Origin: JBAYNW01 sp041678605
GTDB lineage: Bacteria > Cyanobacteriota > Vampirovibrionia > Gastranaerophilales > Gastranaerophilaceae
Direction of reading: 5' to 3'
Length of the DNA stretch: 19,052 nucleotides
Assembly: GCA_041678605.1 (NCBI GenBank)
Contig: JBAYNW010000032.1
Coordinates: forward strand, 1 to 19,052
The notes under the pieces: generated by a model
What the model was told of the DNA's origin: nothing
The model's input: the letters and a program-made list of their open reading frames with translations, nothing else
The model's database searches: none
Program-made: the position numbers and the translations under genes
Shown here: positions 14,038 to 19,052 of the stretch, one piece after another
How the letters are laid out: every line of letters begins with the position of its first letter
Numbering within the stretch: position 1 is the first letter of the stretch

Positions 14038-14813
14038 TATTCTACTTTCATAAGTGTCAACCCGTGAGGGTTAACGGTTTTTCCCGCTTTTGACCTGTCT
14101 CTCGCCTCCAAAATTTCTTTCATTTTTTCGGGCGGAAAGTTGTTTTTTTCAATCAAAAGCAAAGTTCCCACGATAGCCCTTACCATGTTGTACAGAAATC
14201 TATTTCCTGTAATGTCAATTACCACCGTGTCGCCGAGCTTTTTACACCCGACTTTATAAATAAAACAAGTCCTGTTCAAAGTCGAAGACCCTGAACTTCT
14301 GAAACTGCTGAAATCATGCTCTCCAAGTAAATATTCTAAAGATTTTTGCATCCTTGAAATATTTAAATCCCGCTTTACCTGCAACAAGCCGCCATCAAAG
14401 GCACTTCGCTGCTTTTTGTTGTAAAAAACATATTGGTAATAACGTTTTTTAGCGGATTTTTGGGCATGAAATTTAGCCGAAACTTCCTTTAAATCCGATA
14501 TTGAGATGTCGTCGGGCAGAATTTCGTTCGTTGAATAAATAAACTTTGAAGCAACTAAAGTTTTATCTGTTTCAAACTGAACGATTTGACCTTTCGAATT
14601 AACCCCTTTATCGGTTCTTCCGGAAAAGACTGTTTTTATTCGTTTCTTTTTATTGATGCCTTCAATTTTTTTGGCATCCCCTATCAATGTGCTAAGTGCT
14701 TGTTCTAACTCTGATTGTATTGTCACGGGAGCATTTTTACTCTGACTCCCTTGAATCTGGCTTCCTGAGTAGTTTTTACCAATATACTCAACTCTAACCG
14801 TGTATCTTTTCAT
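14034..14813 (-). CDS. truA: tRNA pseudouridine(38-40) synthase
   Basis: Converts uridines 38-40 in the tRNA anticodon arm to pseudouridine. The 259-residue protein has the catalytic loop FSGRTDKGVNS with Asp68 (many relatives have GVHA in place of GVNS), the KRYYQYVFYNKK strand and NRFLYNMVRAIVGTLL in the C-terminal half. Its ATG overlaps the rplQ stop as ATGA, suggesting coupled translation. The order rplQ-truA-rplM-rpsI is typical of Cyanobacteria and their relatives. Confidence 0.95.
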   Translation of the reverse strand: MKRYTVRVEYIGKNYSGSQIQGSQSKNAPVTIQSELEQALSTLIGDAKKIEGINKKKRIKTVFSGRTDKGVNSKGQIVQFETDKTLVASKFIYSTNEILPDDISISDLKEVSAKFHAQKSAKKRYYQYVFYNKKQRSAFDGGLLQVKRDLNISRMQKSLEYLLGEHDFSSFRSSGSSTLNRTCFIYKVGCKKLGDTVVIDITGNRFLYNMVRAIVGTLLLIEKNNFPPEKMKEILEARDRSKAGKTVNPHGLTLMKVEY

Positions 14814-15238
14814 ACGAGTTGGATTAAAGCCATTTCAGAAGCGTCGCCACGTCTTGGCGGCAATCTGTATATTCTGGTGTATCCGCCTTGTCTTGACGAA
14901 TATTTTGTTCCGATTTGGTTAAATAATTTTCTCAAAACGGTTTGAGCTACAACCTTTTTACCTTCTGCAGGTGTCTCAACGACTTCTTTGGTTTTGACGT
15001 CTACAAATTTTCCGATTTCTTTATCGTAAATATATCCGGCTGCACGGCGGCGAGAGTGAAGGTCGCCTTTTTTCGCTAATGAAATAATTTCTTCAGCGTA
15101 CGGCCTGAGTGCTTTCGCACGGGCCATAGTCGTTTTTATTTCACCGTGTGTGAAAAGCTCAGTCGCCAAAGCACGCAATAATGCGTCTCTTTGGTCTTTT
15201 GCTTTTGATAACGTATGTTTTTTACACATGTGTCTCAT
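14810..15238 (-). CDS. rplQ: 50S ribosomal protein L17
   Basis: A large-subunit protein near the exit tunnel. The N-terminal half (KDQRDALLRALATELFTHGE, TTMARAKALRPYAEEIISL) and the C-terminal end (SSRQGGYTRIYRLPPRRGDA) are clear L17. At 142 aa it is longer than the usual 115-130, because residues about 72-93 (KEIGKFVDVKTKEVVETPAE region) look like an insertion in the middle. It ends with TGA in an ATGA overlap with truA, which shows that TGA works as a stop in this genome. AAAGGA precedes the start. Confidence 0.96.
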   Translation of the reverse strand: MRHMCKKHTLSKAKDQRDALLRALATELFTHGEIKTTMARAKALRPYAEEIISLAKKGDLHSRRRAAGYIYDKEIGKFVDVKTKEVVETPAEGKKVVAQTVLRKLFNQIGTKYSSRQGGYTRIYRLPPRRGDASEMALIQLV

Positions 15239-15293
15239 TGTTTGTTTTCCTTTAGTTTTTATTTGTTGTCTTTATGTTCTTTATTTAGAGTTT

Positions 15294-16262
15294 CTAAACT
15301 TCTTCCTCTACTTCAGGGCTTGGTACCAGATTTAACCCGAAATGCTGCAATCTTTCGACTACTTCATCGGATGATTTCTTACCAAAATTCTTGATATTTA
15401 GCAAGTCATTTTCTGATTTTTTAAGCAACTCAGCCATTGAATTAATACTTGCACGTTTCAAGCAATTGTAAGCTCTAACTGACAATTCCAATTCTTCGAT
15501 TGAAATACTCGGAATATTTTCATCTTCAAAAATTTCTTCGCTTGCGGCAGTGATGGCCGAAATTGTCGGCTGACCGGTAAGAGAAGCTATTTGCATAAAA
15601 TGTTCAATCAGCAATGTTGCCGCTTGGCTAAGTGCATTGTTTACGTCAATCGAACCGTTTGACCAGATTTCGAGAGTTAATTTGTCAAAATCAAGTGAAT
15701 TTCCTACACGTACCGCTTCTACGTTGTAGCTTACCCTCTTAATCGGCATAAAAGTTGCATCAATAGGCAACATATCAATCGAAGCACCTGCTTTTGATTC
15801 ACGAGGAACATCGTTTGCGACATAACCTTTGCCTGTTTCAACTATAACATCAGCGTGAAAGCTTCCGCCATCCGCAACCGTGCAAATCAGCCAATCAGGG
15901 TTTACAACTTTGACTCCGGCAGGAAGCTGTATGTCGCTTGCCAAAACCTGACCCGGTCTGTCTATGTCTATTCTCAAATGCTGAGGTTCTTTTGAATCAG
16001 TCTTGACGACCAACCCTTTTAAATTCAACATAACATCGATTACATCTTCCAATACCCCCGGTATCGCCGTATATTCGTGAGTAATACCTTCAATTCTTGC
16101 TGAAGTAACTGCCGTTCCTTCAAGACTTGAAAGCAAAACACGTCTGAGCGAGTTGCCGATTGTTGTTCCGAAACCCTTTTCCAATGGCTCGATAACAAAC
16201 TTGCCGTACTGTGAACTGTCTGAACTTGTTGTTGTATCAACATTTTTAATTTTTAATTCCAT
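15294..16262 (-). CDS. rpoA: RNA polymerase alpha subunit
   Basis: Scaffold of RNA polymerase assembly and contact point for promoter UP elements and activators. The 322-residue protein has the N-terminal dimerisation domain (FVIEPLEKGFGTTIGNSLRR, LLSSLEGTAVTSARIEG, then the YNVEAVRVG strand) and a C-terminal domain at about 245-315 (LSVRAYNCLKRASI with the DNA-contact Arg, and LLNIKNFGKKSSDEVVERL). TAGGAGA precedes the ATG. It sits between rpsD and rplQ as in the standard alpha operon. The 55-base gap to rplQ has no hairpin array. Confidence 0.98.
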   Translation of the reverse strand: MELKIKNVDTTTSSDSSQYGKFVIEPLEKGFGTTIGNSLRRVLLSSLEGTAVTSARIEGITHEYTAIPGVLEDVIDVMLNLKGLVVKTDSKEPQHLRIDIDRPGQVLASDIQLPAGVKVVNPDWLICTVADGGSFHADVIVETGKGYVANDVPRESKAGASIDMLPIDATFMPIKRVSYNVEAVRVGNSLDFDKLTLEIWSNGSIDVNNALSQAATLLIEHFMQIASLTGQPTISAITAASEEIFEDENIPSISIEELELSVRAYNCLKRASINSMAELLKKSENDLLNIKNFGKKSSDEVVERLQHFGLNLVPSPEVEEEV

Positions 16263-16287
16263 GTTTATTCTCCTAATTTTTCTTAAG

Positions 16288-16890
16288 TTATTTAGAGTAG
16301 TATTCTATTACAAGTTGTTCCTTAATTTCAGGGTCTAATTCTTCCCGTTCCGGAATTCTGTCAAAAGTTACTTTCAAAGCAGCTTTGTCGATAGTCATCC
16401 ATACAGGAGCACAAGCCATGTCTATTAATTCGGCTACCGCTTTCAAAAAGTCTGAACTTTTTGCTCTGATTGATATCACATCTCCTGCCTTAACAGCATA
16501 AGACGCTATATCAACTTTTCTGCCGTTAACCAACACATGTCCGTGGTTTACGATTTGTCTTGTTTGCTTTCTGGTGATGCCTAATCCGGCTTTAAACAAA
16601 ACGTTATCCAGTCTTGATTCAAGCATTTGCAACAGGATAGTACCCGTAACACCCTTCTTGCGGGCAGCTGCATGGTAATATTTAGCAAATTGCTTTTCAC
16701 TTACCATATAGGTAAGTCTTATTTTTTGCTTTTCTTTTAAATGAAGAGCATATTCAGAAGGTTTCTTTCTCACAGCACCATGCTGACCTGAAGGCGTCTG
16801 CTTCATTGAAGAAACTAACTTTCTGTTTGATAATTCCTTGACTCCGTGGTTACGGAATAATTTGTTTGTAGGTCCTGTATATCTTGCCAT
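16288..16890 (-). CDS. rpsD: 30S ribosomal protein S4
   Basis: A primary 16S rRNA-binding protein that starts small-subunit assembly and, in several bacteria, represses its own operon. The 200-residue protein has the N-terminal domain without the zinc cysteines (C-minus type) and the S4 RNA-binding domain (ESRLDNVLFKAGLGITRKQT, then NGRKVDIASY). Ribosome site AAGGAGTG. Its 44-base leader is almost identical to that of rpsK, an unusual duplication. Confidence 0.97.
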   Translation of the reverse strand: MARYTGPTNKLFRNHGVKELSNRKLVSSMKQTPSGQHGAVRKKPSEYALHLKEKQKIRLTYMVSEKQFAKYYHAAARKKGVTGTILLQMLESRLDNVLFKAGLGITRKQTRQIVNHGHVLVNGRKVDIASYAVKAGDVISIRAKSSDFLKAVAELIDMACAPVWMTIDKAALKVTFDRIPEREELDPEIKEQLVIEYYSK

Positions 16891-16934
16891 TTGTTTGACA
16901 CTCCTTTTGTGTTTTTGTTATCTTCCTGTTTTAG
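16891..16934 (-). promoter_or_regulatory. duplicated translation leader of rpsD
   Basis: The leader running from CTAAAACA through AAGATAACAAAA to GGAGTGTCAAA is nearly the same as that of rpsK at 17415-17458 (about 40 of 44 positions by hand). Leaders of rplM, rpsM and rpmJ share only its outline. It may be a copied translation-control cassette. Confidence 0.6.
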
Positions 16935-17011
16935 TTGGATGGTCGAATAGTTAAACGGTTGAATGGTTAAATTTTAAACCCTTCGACTGTTCGACCGTTA
17001 AACTTTTCAAC
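16931..17011. repeat. intercistronic octamer hairpin, rpsK-rpsD
   Basis: The left arm has octamers GTTGGATG, GTCGAATA, GTTAAACG, GTTGAATG; the right arm has TTCGACTG, TTCGACCG, TTAAACTT, TTCAACGG. It is a partly complementary stem of about 35 bases per arm, next to the perfect stop-codon hairpin at 17012-17028. Confidence 0.65.
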
Positions 17012-17028
17012 GGCGAACTTTGTTCGCC
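17012..17028. repeat. stop-codon hairpin of rpsK
   Basis: GGCGAAC-TTT-GTTCGCC is a perfect 7-bp stem with a 3-base loop; its last base is also the last base of the rpsK TAG stop codon. An equivalent structure is found at the infA stop. No T-run follows, so it is not a classic terminator. Confidence 0.75.
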
Positions 17029-17414
17029 TACACTCTACGTTTTTTCGGTGGACGGCAGCCATTGTGAGGAATAGGCGTAACGTCTTTGATTAAAGTGATT
17101 TCAAGTCCGGCTGCTTGAATGGCCCTAATAGCCGTTTCTCTGCCTGAACCCGGTCCCTTGATATGAACTTCAACCTTTTTCATACCCTGATCGATTGATT
17201 TCTTGGCTACCTGTTCCGCAGCTGATTGAGCCGCGAACGGAGTACCTTTTCTCGCACCCTTGAACCCTATTGCTCCGGCCGTAGCCCATGCAATAGCGTT
17301 ACCTTGTGTATCGGTAGAAGTTATTATCGTATTATTGAAAGTTGATTGTATGTGTACAATACCCTGCAATACGTTTTTTTTGTCTTTTTTCTTTGTTTTT
17401 TGTGGTCTGGCCAT
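17028..17414 (-). CDS. rpsK: 30S ribosomal protein S11
   Basis: A platform protein of the small subunit, next to the E-site mRNA. The 128-residue sequence has VLQGIVHIQSTFNNTIITST, GAIGFKGARKGTPFAAQSAA, the GPGSGRETAIRA loop and the C-terminal HNGCRPPKKRRV. I start at the ATG at 17414 (MARPQKTKKK), which has AGGAGT upstream; the open frame runs 21 codons further up but only through leader sequence. The stop codon is embedded in a perfect hairpin. Confidence 0.97.
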   Translation of the reverse strand: MARPQKTKKKDKKNVLQGIVHIQSTFNNTIITSTDTQGNAIAWATAGAIGFKGARKGTPFAAQSAAEQVAKKSIDQGMKKVEVHIKGPGSGRETAIRAIQAAGLEITLIKDVTPIPHNGCRPPKKRRV

Positions 17415-17459
17415 CTTATTTGACACTCCTTTTGTGGTTTTGTTATCTTTCTGTCTTAG
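17415..17459 (-). promoter_or_regulatory. duplicated translation leader of rpsK
   Basis: This leader, from CTAAGACA through AAGATAACAAAA to GGAGTGTCAAA, is the near twin of the rpsD leader. Its upstream end (CTAAG) closes the repeat hairpin between rpsM and rpsK. Confidence 0.6.
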
Positions 17460-17525
17460 GGAAGAGGAAAGAGGCAAGGGGAAAGAGATTTCCTGTTTCC
17501 TGTTTCCTGTTTCCTGTTTCCTCCG
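17456..17525. repeat. intercistronic heptamer array, rpsM-rpsK
   Basis: Four consecutive heptamers TTTCCTG (about 17489-17520) face a purine-rich arm (GGGAAGAGGAAAGAGG) on the other side, giving a loose hairpin. The array begins next to the rpsM stop codon. Confidence 0.65.
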
Positions 17526-17903
17526 CTATAATGCCGCTGTTTTCTTCTTGGCGATTGGTCCTGTTTTCTTGCCGCGTCTTGTACGTGCGTTTGTTTTTGT
17601 TCTCTGCCCGCGGGTAGGAAGCTTACGCTTGTGGCGAAGCCCTCTGTATGAGTTTATTTCCTGAAGACGCTTGATGTTCATGGTAACTTCACGTCTTAAG
17701 TCACCTTCAATATGAAATTTGGACAATTCATCTCTTAATAATTTAATGTCTTCATCTGTTAAATTATCAGTCCTTAATTCGGGCGAAATTTTGGCAGCCT
17801 CAAGGATTTTTTCACTTCTTTTTGGCCCTATTCCGTAAATATAGGTTAATGCTACTACTATTCTTTTGTTACGGGGTAAATCTACCCCTGCCAGTCTTGC
17901 CAT
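17526..17903 (-). CDS. rpsM: 30S ribosomal protein S13
   Basis: A small-subunit head protein at the subunit bridge and P-site tRNA. The 125-residue sequence has MARLAGVDLPRNKRIVVALT, the YGIGPKRSEKILEAA helix-hairpin-helix, LRREVTMNIKRLQEINSYRG and the basic C-terminal GQRTKTNARTRRGKK tail. AAAGGA precedes the ATG. It lies between rpmJ and rpsK in standard order. Confidence 0.97.
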   Translation of the reverse strand: MARLAGVDLPRNKRIVVALTYIYGIGPKRSEKILEAAKISPELRTDNLTDEDIKLLRDELSKFHIEGDLRREVTMNIKRLQEINSYRGLRHKRKLPTRGQRTKTNARTRRGKKTGPIAKKKTAAL

Positions 17904-17940
17904 GTTCGTTGTCCTTTACTTTTCTTGTTTACCTTATGAT

Positions 17941-17999
17941 TTAGGGAATTGTAAATAGGGAATGGCTTTTTGCTCTATTTCCTATTTACTATTTCCTAA
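17941..17999. repeat. intercistronic hairpin, rpmJ-rpsM
   Basis: Two 23-base arms (17941-17963 and 17977-17999) match as inverted repeats at 20 of 23 positions, with a 13-base loop. Both arms are built of AATAGGGA/GTAAATAG-like words. The right arm contains the rpmJ TAG stop codon. It is the best-paired of the ribosomal gap hairpins. Confidence 0.8.
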
Positions 18000-18109
18000 C
18001 CCTGTCTTTGCTTGTGTTTAGGGTTTTCGCAAATTACTGCGATTCTGCCTTTTCTTTTAATGACTTTGCATTTATCGCAAATTTTTTTTACTGATGATCT
18101 GGTCTTCAT
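17996..18109 (-). CDS. rpmJ: 50S ribosomal protein L36
   Basis: A 37-residue large-subunit protein (MKTRSSVKKICDKCKVIKRK, then GRIAVICENPKHKQRQG). It keeps the zinc ligands CDKC, CENPKH, so it is the zinc-binding type. The start has AAAGG upstream. It lies between infA and rpsM as usual. Confidence 0.96.
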   Translation of the reverse strand: MKTRSSVKKICDKCKVIKRKGRIAVICENPKHKQRQG

Positions 18110-18150
18110 TGTTTGCCTACCTTTATTATTATTTTATTAGCTTTGTGTTT

Positions 18151-18222
18151 TAGGTGAAAGGGTGAACAGGTGAATGGTTTCTTCTAAAACTCTTCAGCTT
18201 TTCAGCTTTTCAGCCTTTCAAC
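18151..18222. repeat. intercistronic octamer hairpin, infA-rpmJ
   Basis: The left arm is built of GGTGAAAG, GGTGAACA, GGTGAATG and the right arm of CTTTTCAG, CTTTTCAG, CCTTTCAA. The arms are partly complementary and stand directly beside the stop-codon hairpin of infA. Confidence 0.65.
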
Positions 18223-18239
18223 GGCGAGGTTTCCTCGCC
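18223..18239. repeat. stop-codon hairpin of infA
   Basis: GGCGAGG-TTT-CCTCGCC is a perfect 7-bp stem with a 3-base loop overlapping the infA TAG by one base. It has the same geometry and the same GTTGAAA continuation as the rpsK structure. Confidence 0.75.
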
Positions 18240-18454
18240 TATTTCAGTCTGAAGGTTATTCTTCCTCGAGAGAGGTCATAGGGCGTCATTTCGACCCTAA
18301 CTTTGTCTCCCGGCAGAATTCTTATGAAATTTTTTCTGATTTTTCCTGATATATGAGCCAATATTTCATGGTCGTTCTCAAGCTTCACGCGAAACATAGC
18401 GTTTGGCATTGATTCCAAAATCGTACCTTCCATTTCTATAACGTCTTTTGCCAT
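18239..18454 (-). CDS. infA: translation initiation factor IF-1
   Basis: Binds the A site of the 30S subunit during initiation. The 71-residue OB-fold protein (MAKDVIEMEGTILESMPNAM, FRVKLENDHEILAHISGKIR, then GDKVRVEMTPYDLSRGRITF) is the usual size. I take the ATG at 18454, with AGAGGA six bases upstream; the frame is open eight codons further, without support. It is the first gene of the minus-strand ribosomal operon, with a promoter upstream. Confidence 0.97.
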   Translation of the reverse strand: MAKDVIEMEGTILESMPNAMFRVKLENDHEILAHISGKIRKNFIRILPGDKVRVEMTPYDLSRGRITFRLK

Positions 18455-18517
18455 GCGGTCCTCTTTTTGTGGTAACAATCGCTCATATTTTAATCAAAAA
18501 TACTAGTGTATTAATTA

Positions 18518-18545
18518 ATCATACATGTTAAATTTTTCAATGCAA
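18518..18545 (-). promoter_or_regulatory. putative promoter of the infA-rpsI operon
   Basis: TTGCAT (18545-18540) and TATGAT (18523-18518) on the minus strand are 16 bases apart and give a leader of about 60 bases before infA. Confidence 0.5.
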
Positions 18546-18776
18546 GGGGGAATATGCGAAGGGAAACGGGAAAAGGGAAAGAGGGGAGAGGTAATTTGAT
18601 TGATTGTTTTTTTATAAATGCAACACAAACGCTCAGGACGCGGAGGTCTGATAAGGTTTTTAATAAGGCCTTTTAGTATGCTTTGTAACAATTTATTTAC
18701 AAAGTTATTGTTTTAATTATTATAAAAACAAACGAGGAACTGGGAACTGGGAAGAGGGAGGTATGGATGGTTGGCA

Positions 18777-18892
18777 GGCTTTTTACGAAGTGATTAAGTG
18801 ACTGGGTGATTAAGTGATTAAGTGCAACAAAAAAATTAAAACTTTCCTTTCCCCGTCTTCTAGTTGATAAGTCGATAAGTCGATAAGTTGAA
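18777..18892 (-). repeat. ~108-bp repeat, copy B (inverted)
   Basis: The reverse complement matches 1561-1668 almost base for base, including the A/T link around TTTTAATTTTTTTGTTG and the CTTAATCA/CCCAGTCA octamers. It differs by a few substitutions and one additional CGACTTAT octamer, so the copies change by whole 8-base units. Confidence 0.85.
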
Positions 18893-18990
18893 AGGTCGAA
18901 GGGTTGAGAATGGAGGTCGGGCTTTTGTTTGACCCCCTCCCCCAAGTTTATATTTGCAAAATTGTTATTCTTCCTCCCCCCTTGAGGGAC

Positions 18991-19035
18991 TCTGCCGAAC
19001 AAAACGATTAAGTATCGTTTTGTGAGAGGTAACGG
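18991..19035. repeat. perfect palindrome at window end
   Basis: ACAAAACGAT (18999-19008), TAAGT and ATCGTTTTGT (19014-19023) form a perfect 10-bp stem; an outer GCCG/CGGC pair surrounds it. It has no T-tail and is probably another repeat unit cut near the window edge. Confidence 0.55.
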
Positions 19036-19052
19036 CGAATTTTGAAACAAGC

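Larger units (their letters stand above)
18455..19052. other. repeat-rich intergenic region right of infA
   Basis: No gene is supported; the longest minus-strand frame only translates repeats. Contents are the infA promoter (18518-18545), a purine-rich stretch (18545-18590), an inverted repeat CTTTGTAA/TTACAAAG (18681-18704), the reverse copy of the 108-bp repeat (18777-18892) and a perfect 10-bp hairpin (18999-19023) close to the window end. Confidence 0.65.

Noticed and set aside
17456..17525. Short regular repeats as a CRISPR array
   Set aside because: Units are 7-8 bases, adjacent without unique spacers, and no cas genes are present.
18697..19050. 117-aa minus-strand open frame at the right end
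   Set aside because: It has no ribosome site, and the frame translates the 108-bp repeat and octamer arrays; the same peptide words occur from the unrelated repeat copy at 1518-1751.

Overview
This 19-kb, AT-rich window looks like part of a bacterial chromosome from the non-photosynthetic relatives of Cyanobacteria (Vampirovibrionia/Melainabacteria, probably gut Gastranaerophilales). This placement is inferred from two prepilin-like proteins with the FTLAEVLITLGIIG type of leader motif, from the order rpoA-rplQ-truA-rplM-rpsI, from TrmFO, and from very abundant short intergenic repeats. No marker in the window proves it.

Left part (1-9.2 kb): mostly single genes, each with its own control signals. 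They are a repeat-extended prepilin-like gene (minus), a candidate small RNA (plus), a TrmB-type regulator on an apparently leaderless mRNA, thymidine kinase, a 69-aa Ala/Pro/Thr-rich protein, leucyl-tRNA synthetase (minus), a 56-aa small gene (plus), trmFO (minus, with its own promoter), a small Cro/C1-type repressor (minus) and, divergent from it, a prepilin-like gene interrupted by an in-frame TGA.

Right part (9.3-18.5 kb): the end of the spc operon and the alpha operon. rpsE-rpmD-rplO-secY run on the plus strand. infA-rpmJ-rpsM-rpsK-rpsD-rpoA-rplQ-truA-rplM-rpsI run on the minus strand and converge on secY, with one extra small basic gene and a strong terminator between. Turning over 12.4-18.5 kb would restore the usual bacterial order secY-infA-rpmJ-rpsM and so on (without adk and map), so the locus looks like a split and inverted ribosomal cluster. 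These genes supply small and large subunit proteins, initiation factor IF-1, the RNA polymerase alpha subunit, the SecY channel and the tRNA pseudouridine synthase TruA.

The most unusual part of the window is its repeat landscape. (a) Degenerate tandem arrays with a period of 7-8 bases fill nearly every ribosomal intergenic gap and fold as long imperfect hairpins, often with the upstream stop codon at the base of the stem. (b) A 211-bp MITE-like element with perfect 20-bp terminal inverted repeats sits between two convergent genes and supplies the trmFO stop codon. (c) A ~110-bp repeat occurs in opposite orientations near both ends of the window. (d) The same kinds of repeat appear to have entered coding sequence, in the prepilin leader, a TrmFO loop and a LeuRS loop. 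Function assignments of the housekeeping genes are secure. Claims about repeats, leaderless mRNAs, the small RNA and the TGA interruption are read from the sequence and await the tests named in the findings.
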